Made by a program: the position numbers and the translations under genes. The notes under the pieces are model-generated. The model was not told the DNA's origin, did no database searches, and saw only the letters and a program-made list of their open reading frames with translations. From assembly GCF_900176135.1 (NCBI RefSeq), contig NZ_FWWW01000076.1, positions 1 to 64,000 on the forward strand: a DNA stretch of 64,000 nucleotides, in the 5' to 3' direction. Every line of letters begins with the position of its first letter. Positions within the stretch are counted from its first letter, which is position 1. This document shows positions 1-9,559 of the stretch, piece by piece. This stretch comes from Hymenobacter roseosalivarius DSM 11622. GTDB taxonomy: Bacteria; Bacteroidota; Bacteroidia; Cytophagales; Hymenobacteraceae.

Positions 1-2540
1 TTGATTACAACCAGGCGGAAGTCACGTTCTCGCCCCAGCACCTCATTACCCGCAACTCCCGCATCCGGGTCGATTTTGAGTATTCTGACTTCAACTATGC
101 TCGCTCGCTGTTCGATCTGAGCCATTACCAGGAGTTGGGACGGTTGAGTGTGCATCTGAACTACTACCGCGAATCCGACAACCCGGACAACTCACCCAAC
201 CTGATTCTGAACGAAACCGACCGGGAGCTGCTGCGCAATATTGGCGACAATGTGACCCTGGCGACCACTCCCGGCGCTGACTCAGCCGCCTATGACCGCC
301 GCCAGGTACAGTACCGCCGCGAGGTGCAGACGTTGCCCAGCGGGGAGCGCGTGCCCATATTCGTTTATACCACTGACTCTACGCGTGGCGTGTACAATGT
401 GCGTTTTACGAGCGTGAGCCAAAGCGAAGGCGACTATATTTTGAGCACCAGTGCCGAGAATATCAATGCGAATGGGCGCGTATTTCAGTACGTAGGAGTG
501 GGGCGGGGGAATTACCGGGCTGAGCGCCGCTTGCCCACGCCTCTGCAAAAGCAGCTCGTGACGGCCGGCGCCAGCTACCGCCTCGATTCGACGGCTACCG
601 TGTTCGTGGATCTGGCCTCGTCGGAGCTGGATTTGAACCGGTTTTCGCCCCAAGCAGACCAAGGACGCGCGTTTCGGGTGGGCTATGCGGTACTTGATAA
701 ACCCGTGAATCTGTCCTTGCTCAAGCAATACAAGCTGCGCTCCACGCTGGACTATGAGTACAGCAGTCGGCAGTTTTCCCCTATTGACCGCTACCGCGAT
801 ATTGAGTTTGACCGCAACTGGAGCACCGCCAGCACGGTGCAGGGCAATGCTGCTTTTCGGCCCGCCCGCGAGGATAATATCTTCAACTTCTCGGCTGGCT
901 TGGTCAAAAACGAGAAGAATGCTTTTTCCTACCGCCTCAGTCGGCGCTACCGGGCCGGCGAGGTGAGCGGTCTGCAACATTGGGTGGATGCGGCCCAACA
1001 GGTTGGAGACGTGGAGCTGCGTGGGGGGCTTTTTTTACTGAATTCGGAGGCAGGAGCGCGCCAGTCTAACTGGGCGCGGGGCGAGGCAACAGCCCGTTTT
1101 GTGCGGGGGGCAATTGTGCCGGGCTACGCGTATCGTTTCGACAAAAACCGGGTATCGTTGCCCGATGGGACTTCGCTTACTTCGGCCAACTATTTCGACG
1201 AGCATTCCGTGTTTGTGCAAAGCCGCGACAGCGCTGCCACCCGCTTCCGCCTCGACTACACCTACCGCCGCGACCAGGCCCCACAGAATGACGAGCTGCG
1301 CACGCGCGGCCGGGCCCAAACCTGGCAAGGAATGTTTGCGAGTCGCTTAGGCAAAAACCAGGATTTGTCGGTATTGCTTACCTACCGCAACCTGGCTGCC
1401 CGCGACAGTGCCCGCCAATACACGGTATTGAGCAAACTCGACTGGAACGCTTCTTTCTTCGATAAATTGCTGCGCTCGGAGCTAAGCTATAGCGTAGCCA
1501 CTGGCCGTGAGCTGCGACGAGATTACTCTTTCCTGCCCGTGCCCAACGGTCAGGGAACCCACTTTTATGCAGGCGATGCCAACGTCAACAATCGTCAGGA
1601 TAAGGAGGAGTTTTTCGAGGCCCAAACGCCGGACGCGCAGTATCGCACGCACATCAAAGTGTTTTTGCCTACCGATGACTACATCATCGCCTTCACCAAT
1701 CGCTTCAGCTACCGCCTCACCAGTAGCTTGCCCCGGCAGTGGCGCGACCAGCCCGGCATTCGCGGCTTTGCCGCCCGATTCACTACTATCAGTACCGTAT
1801 CGCTGGACCGGCGCACGACCGAGCGCGACCTTAGCTCGCGCCTCAACCCCTTCGCCTTCCAGACCGAAGACGAGTTTTTGCTTTCGCTGAATAAGCTGCT
1901 ACGCAATACGCTGTATTTCAATCGGTCCAATCCCATTTTCGGGGCTGAATTTACGGTGCAGCAAACCCAGCAAAAGGCGCTTCTCACCCAAGGCACTGAC
2001 ATTCGCAATCTGGCCAGCCAGTCGATATTGCTGCGACGGACGCTGGCGCAGTCGTTTACAGGCCGCCTCATCACCACCCGCAGTATTCGGGAAAACACTT
2101 CGAACTACCTCGCAACCCGCAACTTTCGGGTGCTGCTCTACGAAGTAGCCCCCGAGCTGAGCTACCAACCAAGTCCGGCCCTGCGTTTTACCGGTACCTA
2201 TCTGCATTCCTCCAAGCGCAACACCTTCGCCGGGCCCGATGAGAATACCCGCGGTATTTTCGACGAATTAGGAGTAGAAACGCGCCTAAGTCAAGTGAGC
2301 AAGCGCACGCTCACGGCGGCCACGCGGTACGTGCGCATCGATTTTGAAGGTAATCAAGCGTCGGTAGTAGCCCTGGAAATCCTGAACGCCTTGCGGCCCG
2401 GCAACAACCTGACGTGGAACCTAAACGTGGAGCAGCGCCTCAGCAACGGTCTGAACGTAACCGTAGCCTACGACGGCCGCAAGCCCAATGGCCTGAGCGC
2501 CGTGCACACGGGCCGGATGCAGGTGTCAGTGCTGTTTTAG
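1..2540 (+). CDS. Large outer-membrane beta-barrel-like protein, C-terminal part (N-terminus outside window)
   Basis: The frame is open from base 3, so the true start lies upstream and about 845 residues are visible. The protein has many short alternating aromatic/polar stretches ending in tyrosine or phenylalanine and a final residue Phe (VSVLF), typical of outer-membrane beta-barrel proteins. The N-terminal visible part (SRIRVDFEYSDFNYARSL) resembles a family of very large Bacteroidota surface proteins of unknown function; I recognise the style, not a function. A loop DANVNNRQDKEEF has the acidic spacing of a calcium-binding EF-hand-like loop. No T9SS sorting domain follows. It converges on the hexosaminidase gene with only 6 bp between stops and no obvious terminator. 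Confidence 0.7.
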   Translation, partial: DYNQAEVTFSPQHLITRNSRIRVDFEYSDFNYARSLFDLSHYQELGRLSVHLNYYRESDNPDNSPNLILNETDRELLRNIGDNVTLATTPGADSAAYDRRQVQYRREVQTLPSGERVPIFVYTTDSTRGVYNVRFTSVSQSEGDYILSTSAENINANGRVFQYVGVGRGNYRAERRLPTPLQKQLVTAGASYRLDSTATVFVDLASSELDLNRFSPQADQGRAFRVGYAVLDKPVNLSLLKQYKLRSTLDYEYSSRQFSPIDRYRDIEFDRNWSTASTVQGNAAFRPAREDNIFNFSAGLVKNEKNAFSYRLSRRYRAGEVSGLQHWVDAAQQVGDVELRGGLFLLNSEAGARQSNWARGEATARFVRGAIVPGYAYRFDKNRVSLPDGTSLTSANYFDEHSVFVQSRDSAATRFRLDYTYRRDQAPQNDELRTRGRAQTWQGMFASRLGKNQDLSVLLTYRNLAARDSARQYTVLSKLDWNASFFDKLLRSELSYSVATGRELRRDYSFLPVPNGQGTHFYAGDANVNNRQDKEEFFEAQTPDAQYRTHIKVFLPTDDYIIAFTNRFSYRLTSSLPRQWRDQPGIRGFAARFTTISTVSLDRRTTERDLSSRLNPFAFQTEDEFLLSLNKLLRNTLYFNRSNPIFGAEFTVQQTQQKALLTQGTDIRNLASQSILLRRTLAQSFTGRLITTRSIRENTSNYLATRNFRVLLYEVAPELSYQPSPALRFTGTYLHSSKRNTFAGPDENTRGIFDELGVETRLSQVSKRTLTAATRYVRIDFEGNQASVVALEILNALRPGNNLTWNLNVEQRLSNGLNVTVAYDGRKPNGLSAVHTGRMQVSVLF

Positions 2541-2546
2541 AACAGC

Positions 2547-4652
2547 TTATTTGCTCTCAATCAACTTCCGAACGCTGGCTACTACAGCCAACTCCGCCTG
2601 TCCGGCTGGCGCTTTCGCAACGTCGAGTTGCTTGAGCGCTGCGGTTTGCCAAGCGACGGGGGGCTTTTCGCCCTTCTCCATTTGCCGCAGCCGCTCCAGC
2701 GCCAGTGCTGAAATGCTGCTGAGCTGCGCAGACAAAGGCGCATATTCCTCTAGGCTGGGCTGAGCCAGTAGCAGCGGGCGCACGAGCGCGTCGTTCAGCT
2801 GCCATTGCCGTAGCGGCGTCGCGACGGCTACTGCGGCCACCTTGGCTTCGGCAGCAAGGGCAATAGCTGTTTGGGGGGCGTTTTGGCGCAGCCGTAGCAG
2901 ATTTTCGACCGCTATGCCAAACTCGCGGGCCGCGTCCGATTCTGCGGGCGCGGCATCTACCAGCCGATTTAAGGGCGTCTGAGTCGTGTACTGCATGCCC
3001 TGAAAGTGGCGCTTGTATTCTTTCACGGGCTCCAATACGCTGGCCAGCGTGCGCAGCGGAGCCATCTCGCGACCAGCGGCTAGCTGCGTCAAGAGCTTCT
3101 CCGGCGCACGCCGGTGCTGCACGCCCAGCGTTTCAAGCAGGGCAGAAATGCCCCCCAGCCGCCGATACATATCCGGCACGTCCGTCACGGTAGCCGGCGA
3201 CCAAAACCGCTCAGCAATAGCCGCCGTGCGCGGCCAGATGCGACTATCGACAATGACCGAATCGGCAAACTCGGCCCACATAGTAGCCTCACCACCCAGG
3301 ATGCGCTGCTTCTCAATGGCAGTGAGCGGCGCGTCGGCGGGCAGCGGGTCGTTTAGGTAATGAGTGGCGGCACTGTAATTCAGGTCGATGTAGTAGCCGT
3401 TGGATAGAATAGTGGCGTGGCCGGCCTTGGCGGCCTCGTACAGACCCTTACGGCCGCGCCAGCTTTGAATAACAGCGCTGGGGGGCAAACCGGCACCAAG
3501 AATCTCGTCCCAACCCACCATCTTCTTGCCCCGCGCTGTCACCAGCTCCAGAATACGGCGGTTGAAATAAGTTTGCAAAGCGTGCTTGTCGGGCTGGCCC
3601 TTCTCCGTTACGAAGCCTTTTGTCTTCATAAACTCCACGATGCGCGGATTGCGCCGCCATTGCCGTCCGTCGTTCTCATCGCCGCCAATGTGAAAGTAAG
3701 GGTCGGGAAACAGTGCCGTCATTTCCCCGATCAACGTGTCAAGGAGCTGGTAAGTCGTTTCTCTGGTTGGGTCCATAGCGATGTTGAGCACTCCCCAGCG
3801 TTGCGCCACGCCATACGTTGAGTCGTTGCTGGCCAACACCGGATAAGCGGCCAGCCAGCTTGTCGCGTGGCCGGGCATATCAAACTCCGGGATAACCCGA
3901 ATGCCGCGGGCCGCGGCGTAGCGTAATACATCGCGCACCTGTGCCTGGGTGTAATATTGCCCTTCGCTTCCTACTTCGTGGAGGCGGGGCAATGTTTTGC
4001 TTTCCACCCGAAAACCTTGATCATCCGATAGATGCCAGTGCAATACGTTAAGCTTCACGGCCGCCATGCCATCCAGATTGCGCTTGATAACGGCTACCGG
4101 CATAAAGTGCCGGGCGGCATCAATAAGTAGTCCCCGCCACCCGAATCGGGGCTGATCGGTGATGTCTGCCTCGGGAAAATAGAAGTTCTTTTTATCCTTA
4201 GTCAGTAGCTGCCGCAACGTTTCCAGTCCCCGCAAAGCACCTAAGCTGGTTGGCGCATCCAAGGCAATGCCCGCCGGAGTTACGCGCAGACTATACCGCT
4301 CTTCGTCGCCAGCCTCCATGCGGCCCGGACGGCCGTATCGGATGGTAAGGTCGGCAGCACCGGAGGAAGTGAACTCGGGAGTTAAGCGCTTTTCATTAAT
4401 TTGCTGAACCAGCCAGGTGTTCAGGCGCTGGGCAGCGGCTCGCACGGCCGAGTCCGGCGTGACGGGTGCATTAAGTTGGGTACGCCACGTATTTTTCAGC
4501 ACAAAACGACTGACGCCCCATTTAACCTGGGCAGGCACTGGCAACAGGTTGCGCGTTTCCGTCGAAGTTTGGGAGCAGCCAATATGGCCAAAAAACAGCA
4601 ACAAGCAGGTAAGCAGGAGGGGAGTACAAGCGAAAGGATGAAGCATATGCAT
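2547..4652 (-). CDS. Beta-N-acetylhexosaminidase, glycoside hydrolase family 20, lipoprotein
   Basis: GH20 enzymes release terminal GlcNAc or GalNAc from glycans and chitin oligomers by substrate-assisted catalysis. The signature HIGGDEND carries the catalytic Asp-Glu pair about 325 residues in. It is preceded by the usual GH20b-type N-terminal domain and by the barrel motifs LHWHLSDDQGF and PEFDMPGH. The N-terminus is hydrophobic and ends in GHIGC-S, a plausible but imperfect lipobox, so the enzyme is probably anchored in the outer or inner membrane. I chose the ATG at 4652; a second ATG lies two codons later, and the longer frame would need a TTG. Length (about 700 residues) is normal for Bacteroidota GH20. 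It stands alone; SusD-type genes lie only at the far end of the window. Confidence 0.93.
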   Translation of the reverse strand: MHMLHPFACTPLLLTCLLLFFGHIGCSQTSTETRNLLPVPAQVKWGVSRFVLKNTWRTQLNAPVTPDSAVRAAAQRLNTWLVQQINEKRLTPEFTSSGAADLTIRYGRPGRMEAGDEERYSLRVTPAGIALDAPTSLGALRGLETLRQLLTKDKKNFYFPEADITDQPRFGWRGLLIDAARHFMPVAVIKRNLDGMAAVKLNVLHWHLSDDQGFRVESKTLPRLHEVGSEGQYYTQAQVRDVLRYAAARGIRVIPEFDMPGHATSWLAAYPVLASNDSTYGVAQRWGVLNIAMDPTRETTYQLLDTLIGEMTALFPDPYFHIGGDENDGRQWRRNPRIVEFMKTKGFVTEKGQPDKHALQTYFNRRILELVTARGKKMVGWDEILGAGLPPSAVIQSWRGRKGLYEAAKAGHATILSNGYYIDLNYSAATHYLNDPLPADAPLTAIEKQRILGGEATMWAEFADSVIVDSRIWPRTAAIAERFWSPATVTDVPDMYRRLGGISALLETLGVQHRRAPEKLLTQLAAGREMAPLRTLASVLEPVKEYKRHFQGMQYTTQTPLNRLVDAAPAESDAAREFGIAVENLLRLRQNAPQTAIALAAEAKVAAVAVATPLRQWQLNDALVRPLLLAQPSLEEYAPLSAQLSSISALALERLRQMEKGEKPPVAWQTAALKQLDVAKAPAGQAELAVVASVRKLIESK

Positions 4653-4795
4653 AGGAGCGGATAGGGCCAAAATTACCAGCTTATTTTATCTCAGCCCTTT
4701 CATTACGCATTCTAAGTGATAGTCGCGAATAAAGAAACCACATTGTATACACCGACTGTGGATGTGAACCGCTACATAGGTTTGTGTAAATACGG

Positions 4796-5518
4796 CTATC
4801 TGCGCTCAACGCCCAAAGCCGTGACGACTAACTTGTGGGCATAAGGGGTAAGAGCAGTAACCGATTGTTTCTCAGGGGACGTGTCGGGGTTATCGCTATG
4901 CAACTTAAGCTCAGCTAGGCGTCGTCGGGCTTCCTCACCTTCTATCATTTCAAACCGTACGGACAAATAGAAACGAGAGGTAGTGGGGCGACCTCGATAA
5001 ATAGCTGGTATCCAATTATCAGGCAAAGCTTGAAGCCGCTGAAATACCTCTCGGTCGCATTCAGGACTCATGCTGCTTTCTATGGTGAAATCTGCTGTCT
5101 GACCCGTAGGCGTAACTGTGTATGACACCACCACCGTGCCCTGAAGCTTGCGAGCTAGGGCACTGACAGGATAGCGAAGGGTGCTGATGAGATCTAGCAT
5201 TCGCTTGTCCATACTACCTATCGGTCGAGGAGCACGAGCCAAGCGCTTCAACTGCCATTGCTCATCAGCGCGAACCCAATAGCGGGTGGTATCTTCTCGG
5301 GTAAAACTGATACGGCTGGAATCGTAATCGAAGGTTAATTCTAACTGCTCTTGGCTGTTATAAAAATTCCATTTGCCAATGCGCTTACCGTCAGTTGAAG
5401 TTGCACCCTGTTCAAGCTTAGCATAAGGCGGAGGAACCTTCGACTTGATTCTTTTTTGTGCTTGAGTTCTAGTTGAACATAAAAGGAAGGTAGACAACAC
5501 AAGGATGATAGCTTTCAT
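4796..5518 (-). CDS. Secreted protein with TonB C-terminal-like domain
   Basis: The ATG at 5518 gives a clean signal peptide (MKAIILVLSTFLLCSTRTQA, cleavage before QKR); the longer frame upstream starts with an unlikely leader. The middle part (roughly residues 35-105) contains a GKWNFYNSQEQLELTFDYD segment like the repeated MORN-type strands of Bacteroidota envelope proteins. The C-terminal part (about residues 115-195) matches the TonB C-terminal domain pattern: YPVSALARKLQGTVVVSYTVTPTG, then a strand ending in SVRFEM. There is no transmembrane anchor plus proline-rich linker, so this is not a classical TonB energy transducer. The role is unknown. It is a single gene, with a strong terminator upstream belonging to the next gene. 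Confidence 0.7.
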   Translation of the reverse strand: MKAIILVLSTFLLCSTRTQAQKRIKSKVPPPYAKLEQGATSTDGKRIGKWNFYNSQEQLELTFDYDSSRISFTREDTTRYWVRADEQWQLKRLARAPRPIGSMDKRMLDLISTLRYPVSALARKLQGTVVVSYTVTPTGQTADFTIESSMSPECDREVFQRLQALPDNWIPAIYRGRPTTSRFYLSVRFEMIEGEEARRRLAELKLHSDNPDTSPEKQSVTALTPYAHKLVVTALGVERR

Positions 5519-5606
5519 ACGTATAGCGCCTTTTAATTGATTAATGAGTAGGATGGGAAGAGCCAAATATATAGGATATCTGCACCGCAATTCACTGTAA
5601 TTAAAC

Positions 5607-5643
5607 AAAAAAAGCCCCCCACACCGCTGGGTGTAAGGGGCTC
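5607..5643 (-). terminator. Intrinsic terminator of the GNAT/nitrilase gene
   Basis: On the minus strand an AGCCCC-TTACACC / GGTGT-GGGGGGCT hairpin is followed by seven T. It lies 22 bases beyond the stop of the upstream fusion gene. The 3' arm plus T run is a copy of the GGGGGGCTTTT word seen throughout the window. Confidence 0.85.
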
Positions 5644-5665
5644 TTAGCGCAGGCGCAAAAATTAA

Positions 5666-7375
5666 CTACCCGGCAGCAATAGCTTTCCGCTTGCTGGTGC
5701 GGGGGGCACGTTCTTCGCCCTGGCTCAGCAGCTCGTCATCACGCTCGGCTTTCTTCACTACCCAGCTTACCGAGTACAAATCCTTGCGCCGGTCGCGGAG
5801 GTTGCGCACGGCGCCGCTGCTGTTCAGATCCTTGAGCAAGTCCAGGTCGAGGTCAGCAATAAGAGTCATTTCGGTGTTAGGCGTGGCCTCGGCCACGATG
5901 GCGTCGTGGGGGAAGGCGAAGTCGGAAGGGCTGAATACCGCCGACTGCGAGTACTGAATGTCCATGTTCTCGACGCGCGGTAAGTTGCCCACGGAGCCCG
6001 TAATAGCCACGTAGCACTCATTTTCGATGGCGCGGGCCTGGGAGCATAGCCGCACGCGCTGGTAGGCGTTCTTAGTATCAGTCCAGAAGGGCACGAACAG
6101 GATTTTCATGCCTTCGTCGGACAGCATGCGGGCCAGCTCGGGAAACTCTACATCGTAGCAGACGAGAATGCCGATCTTACCGAAGTCAGTGTCAAAGCAC
6201 TTCAGCTTGTCGCCGCCGCGCATGCCCCAGTAGCTAGCCTCGTCGGGCGTTACGTGGAGCTTGTACTGCTCATCCATGGTGCCGTCGCGGCGGCAGAGAA
6301 AGGCCACGTTGTGCAGCTTGCCATCTTCGTACACCGGCATGGAGCCAGCCACGATGTTGATGTTGTAGCTAACCGCCAGTTCCATCATTTTGGCTTTAAT
6401 GGGCTCGGTGTAAGCGGCCATGGCGCGGATAGCTACCGAGGGCGAGTCCTCGTTGGTCAGCGCCATCAGGGGAGCGTTGAAGAACTCCGGAAACATCACG
6501 CAGTCCGACTTATAGCCGCTGACGGTATCCACGAAGAACTCAATTTGCTGCAATAGGTCTTCCAGGCTGCGGGTGGCGCGCATTTGCCACTGTACAATGC
6601 CGATGCGCACGTTGCTTTTCTGGTTGCCAATGAGCTTTTCCTCCTCCTCATAGTACACATTCAGCCATTCGAGCAGGGTAGCAAAGGCTTTCGACTCGGA
6701 ATCATAGGGCAGGTAGCCACGTATGATTTTGCGAACGTGAAACTCATTGGAGAGCTGGAAAGTCAGGATAGGGTCCGTGATTTCCTTGTTGCGTACCATT
6801 TCCACGTACTTGGCCGGGGTCATCTGGTCGGCATAAGCCGCGTAGCCCGGAATTCGCCCCCCAGCTACCATTGCGCGCAGGTTCAGGTTTTCGCACAGCT
6901 CCTTGCGGGCATCGTAAAGGCGCCGCCCCAGGCGCAGAGAGCGGTACTCAGGGTCCACGAATACGTCGACACCATACAGTGTGTCCCCATCAGGATTATG
7001 GGTGTCAAACTTGCCGTCGCCGGTTATTTTAGCGTAAGTATGACGGTCGCCGAAGTCACTGTACTGCACGATGATAGCCAAAGCTGCGGCTACTAAAGTG
7101 CCATTATCTTCAATACCAATCTGCCCTTCCGGAAACTTACGGATCAAAGCTGCATACTCGTCCGACGACCAGGAGCCCTCCATGTTGGAATATACTTTGT
7201 CCATGATGCCTTTCACCGCCTTGAAGTCGGAGCGGCGCAGTGTACGCAGCACCAGCTTGTGCGCTGGAACAGCTGTCGGCGTGAGCAACTCAGCGGTTAT
7301 TGGAGAAGATTTATTAGTTACTTTTTTGGCGTGACTGCCACCAGTGCCGGTCTTGCCGTTTGAACTCGTTGCCAT
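5666..7375 (-). CDS. GNAT acetyltransferase fused to a carbon-nitrogen hydrolase
   Basis: Two enzymes in one chain. The N-terminal half (about residues 40-240) is a GNAT fold with the acetyl-CoA loop region VDPEYRSLRLGRRLYDARKEL. The C-terminal half (about 255-540) is a nitrilase-superfamily amidohydrolase with the Glu-Lys-Cys triad visible as FPEFFNAPL, EQYKLHVTP and VCYDVEFPE. This fusion is a known architecture in Bacteroidota and other bacteria; its substrate is not established to my knowledge. I prefer the ATG at 7375 (MATSSNGKTG); an in-frame ATG at 7426 would add 17 residues of unlikely hydrophobic sequence. It ends in a basic tail (SKRKAIAAG) and is monocistronic, closed by a strong terminator. 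Confidence 0.88.
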   Translation of the reverse strand: MATSSNGKTGTGGSHAKKVTNKSSPITAELLTPTAVPAHKLVLRTLRRSDFKAVKGIMDKVYSNMEGSWSSDEYAALIRKFPEGQIGIEDNGTLVAAALAIIVQYSDFGDRHTYAKITGDGKFDTHNPDGDTLYGVDVFVDPEYRSLRLGRRLYDARKELCENLNLRAMVAGGRIPGYAAYADQMTPAKYVEMVRNKEITDPILTFQLSNEFHVRKIIRGYLPYDSESKAFATLLEWLNVYYEEEEKLIGNQKSNVRIGIVQWQMRATRSLEDLLQQIEFFVDTVSGYKSDCVMFPEFFNAPLMALTNEDSPSVAIRAMAAYTEPIKAKMMELAVSYNINIVAGSMPVYEDGKLHNVAFLCRRDGTMDEQYKLHVTPDEASYWGMRGGDKLKCFDTDFGKIGILVCYDVEFPELARMLSDEGMKILFVPFWTDTKNAYQRVRLCSQARAIENECYVAITGSVGNLPRVENMDIQYSQSAVFSPSDFAFPHDAIVAEATPNTEMTLIADLDLDLLKDLNSSGAVRNLRDRRKDLYSVSWVVKKAERDDELLSQGEERAPRTSKRKAIAAG

Positions 7376-7706
7376 AGGTATTATGTGATTTTGTAAACGC
7401 AATCGAAAGAAAAGACTAATATCCAATCAGCAGTACACTGCTTACGGACGTCTTTATGGGTAGGGTACTCCGCTTCGGGGCCTAAGGTTTGTAGAAGGCT
7501 ACTCAACGCCCGAATGGCTGACGCTTTGCCTTGGGCTCAGTCTGGAAGAAAAAGCACTTCTTTGGTTATGCTGCCCCAGGTAAAAAAGCCCAGGTTCGGC
7601 TGACGAAGGTGCCCTACACAAGATAAGGACTTGACTGTGGGAGATAACTACTATGGCCTAAGATTCGTTTCTGATGGTACGAATTCACCCTTAGCCTTTT
7701 AATCTT
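7376..7706. other. Intergenic region between divergent genes
   Basis: About 330 bases separate the divergent fusion gene and small lipoprotein gene and should hold both promoters. I see no full TTTG / TAnnTTTG promoter, no tRNA and no convincing open frame. A weak hairpin (AGAAAAAGCACTTCTT, around 7548-7563) and an unpaired AAAAAAGCCCAGG stretch near 7580 are the only local structures. Confidence 0.5.
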
Positions 7707-7958
7707 ATGAACGCTGCGCGCTTTCTTCTGCTCCTCGTAGTTGCCTCCGTTGGGGCCTGTACCTCCGACCCGGCCGCTTCTGATGCCCCTACCACTACTG
7801 CTGATATGACTCCCCCATACCCTTCGGCTGCTACTGATACGTCAGCCGTTGCTGAGCGGGTTGACTCAGCTGGCCCCGTGCGCCCAATCCCTGAGAATGT
7901 ACCATCGACGGAGTATTCAGCGCCAGCTACCAAAACCACAACGACGGGTAATCAGTAA
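7707..7958 (+). CDS. Small secreted lipoprotein, hypothetical
   Basis: 83 residues. The N-terminus MNAARFLLLLVVASVGAC-TS is a textbook lipoprotein signal with lipobox SVGAC. The mature part is a low-complexity Ser/Thr/Ala/Pro/Asp chain without visible secondary structure or cysteine, like many short Bacteroidota lipoproteins that serve as linkers or have no known role. The opposite strand is also open over the same stretch, but that frame has no signal or motif. No function can be assigned. Support comes only from the signal peptide and position between well-separated neighbours. Confidence 0.6.
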   Translation: MNAARFLLLLVVASVGACTSDPAASDAPTTTADMTPPYPSAATDTSAVAERVDSAGPVRPIPENVPSTEYSAPATKTTTTGNQ

Positions 7959-8032
7959 CAGTTGACATTGTGCCTACATGAGAGAAGCGGGCCAAGAACC
8001 CGCTTCTAACAACATATCCAAAAGTAACTCGG

Positions 8033-8689
8033 CTACAACTGCATTTCTGGTACGTCGCCCTCGGGGACTACCAACTTGCCGGCTGTTGCGGCCTTAATCT
8101 GCTCTACACTCACGCCAGGTGCCCGCTCACGCAGCACGAAGCCATCAGGTGTGATATCGATGACGGCTAGTTCCGTCACAATCTTTTTCACGCAGCGCAG
8201 ACCGGTAATGGGCAGCGTGCAATCGGGGAGGAGCTTGCTGCTGCCGTCGCGGGCTACGTGCTGCATGGCCACAATGATGTTTTTGGCCGAGGCCACTAAG
8301 TCCATAGCACCGCCCATCCCTTTCACCATCTTGCCCGGAATCTTCCAGTTGGCAATGTCGCCCCGCTCCGATACTTCCATCGCTCCGAGGATGGTCAAAT
8401 CTACGTGCTCGCCCCGAATCATGCCGAAGCTGTCGGCCGAGTTGAAAAGGCTGGAACCGGGCAGCGTGGTTACGGTTTGCTTGCCGGCATTAATAAGGTC
8501 AGAATCAACTTCGGACTCTGTCGGAAAGGGCCCCATCCCTAACAGGCCGTTTTCGGACTGCAATTCAACGTTGATTCCGGCCGGAATATAATTCGCTACC
8601 AGCGTTGGAATGCCGATGCCAAGGTTGACGTAGGAGCCATCGCGCACTTCCTGGGCGATGCGTTTGGCGATGCCGTGTTTATCAAGCAT
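8033..8689 (-). CDS. scoB: 3-oxoacid CoA-transferase subunit B
   Basis: Subunit B transfers CoA from succinyl-CoA (or another acyl-CoA) to a 3-oxoacid such as acetoacetate, in ketone body or leucine breakdown. The subunit-B signature with the catalytic glutamate is present (LQSENGLLG), near residue 48, after the start [15 protein letters not shown] and the VNLGIGIPT loop. The ATG at 8689 gives 218 residues, the normal size; the frame is open further upstream, but that stretch is translation of a palindromic repeat. The A subunit lies just upstream in the same direction, 109 bases away, which is unusually far for this gene pair. Substrate choice (acetoacetate or 3-oxoadipate) cannot be read from sequence alone. 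Confidence 0.95.
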   Translation of the reverse strand: MLDKHGIAKRIAQEVRDGSYVNLGIGIPTLVANYIPAGINVELQSENGLLGMGPFPTESEVDSDLINAGKQTVTTLPGSSLFNSADSFGMIRGEHVDLTILGAMEVSERGDIANWKIPGKMVKGMGGAMDLVASAKNIIVAMQHVARDGSSKLLPDCTLPITGLRCVKKIVTELAVIDITPDGFVLRERAPGVSVEQIKAATAGKLVVPEGDVPEMQL

Positions 8690-8698
8690 TATCTGAGG

Positions 8699-8802
8699 GT
8701 AGGGGCGCGCTGCATGCGCCCTAGTTAAACGATTCTTGGGGAAGATGATAAAGCGGCTGCACGAGGGCCAGCCAACGACGGGCGCGTACAACGCGCCCCT
8801 AC
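8699..8802. repeat. Inverted repeat between scoA and scoB
   Basis: Arms GTAGGGGCGCGCTGCATGCG (8699-8718, continuing to 8721) and its near complement at 8780-8802 surround about 58 bases. The right arm contains the scoA stop codon (TAG within GTAGGGG). A related half copy sits at the dacB stop (47358). This is a REP-like extragenic palindrome between two genes that are normally adjacent. Confidence 0.85.
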
Positions 8803-9494
8803 GTGCGTACGGTCCGTTGCTCGATGCGCTTCTCGTAATTCTTGCCCTCAAATATGCGCTGCACGAAGATGCCGGGCGTATGAATCTGGTTGGGGTCAAG
8901 CTCGCCGGCAGGCACCAGTTCTTCCACTTCGGCTACGGTGATTTTGCCAGCCGTCGCCATCATGGGGTTGAAGTTGCGGGCGGTGCCTTTGTAGATAAGG
9001 TTACCGGCCGTGTCGCCGCGCCAGGCTTTCACGAAGGCATAATCGGCGGTAAGGCCTGTTTCGAGCAGGTACATCTTGCTTTTAAACTCTCGGCTTTCCT
9101 TGCCTTCGCCTACTTCGGTACCGTAGCCAGCGGGCGTGTAAAAGGCCGGAATACCGGCTCCGCCCGCCCGAATGCGCTCGGCCAGCGTGCCTTGGGGAAT
9201 CAACTCTACTTCCAACTCCCCCGATAGTAGCTGCCGCTCAAACTCCGCGTTCTCCCCTACATAGCTCGAAATCATCTTGCGCACCTGCTTGGTTTGCAGC
9301 AGAAGCCCGATGCCAAAATCATCGACGCCCGCGTTGTTACTAATACAGGTCAGCTCCTTGACGCCGAGGTGCAACAACTCCTGAATGGCGTTTTCGGGAA
9401 TGCCACAGAGGCCGAAGCCGCCGAGCATTAGCGTCATGCCGTCGGTGATGCCGTGCAGAGCCGCCTGAGCGTCGGCTACAACTTTGTTTATCAT
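8799..9494 (-). CDS. scoA: 3-oxoacid CoA-transferase subunit A
   Basis: Partner of the B subunit in the CoA-transferase. The subunit-A signature is intact near the N-terminus: [20 protein letters not shown] (the glycine-rich CoA loop). Further on are [14 protein letters not shown] and [16 protein letters not shown], both standard for the family. 231 residues is the expected length. The ATG at 9494 follows a purine-poor leader, usual in Bacteroidota where Shine-Dalgarno sites are rare. The stop codon TAG falls inside the arm of a palindromic repeat that separates it from scoB, so the two genes may be joined only by readthrough of a structured spacer. Confidence 0.95.
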   Translation of the reverse strand: MINKVVADAQAALHGITDGMTLMLGGFGLCGIPENAIQELLHLGVKELTCISNNAGVDDFGIGLLLQTKQVRKMISSYVGENAEFERQLLSGELEVELIPQGTLAERIRAGGAGIPAFYTPAGYGTEVGEGKESREFKSKMYLLETGLTADYAFVKAWRGDTAGNLIYKGTARNFNPMMATAGKITVAEVEELVPAGELDPNQIHTPGIFVQRIFEGKNYEKRIEQRTVRT

Positions 9495-9559
9495 ATGTGG
9501 TGGGTGGTTGGGGGCGGAAAGTTAAAAGGATAATAGATTCCGCGAAAGGAAGTCGCAAA

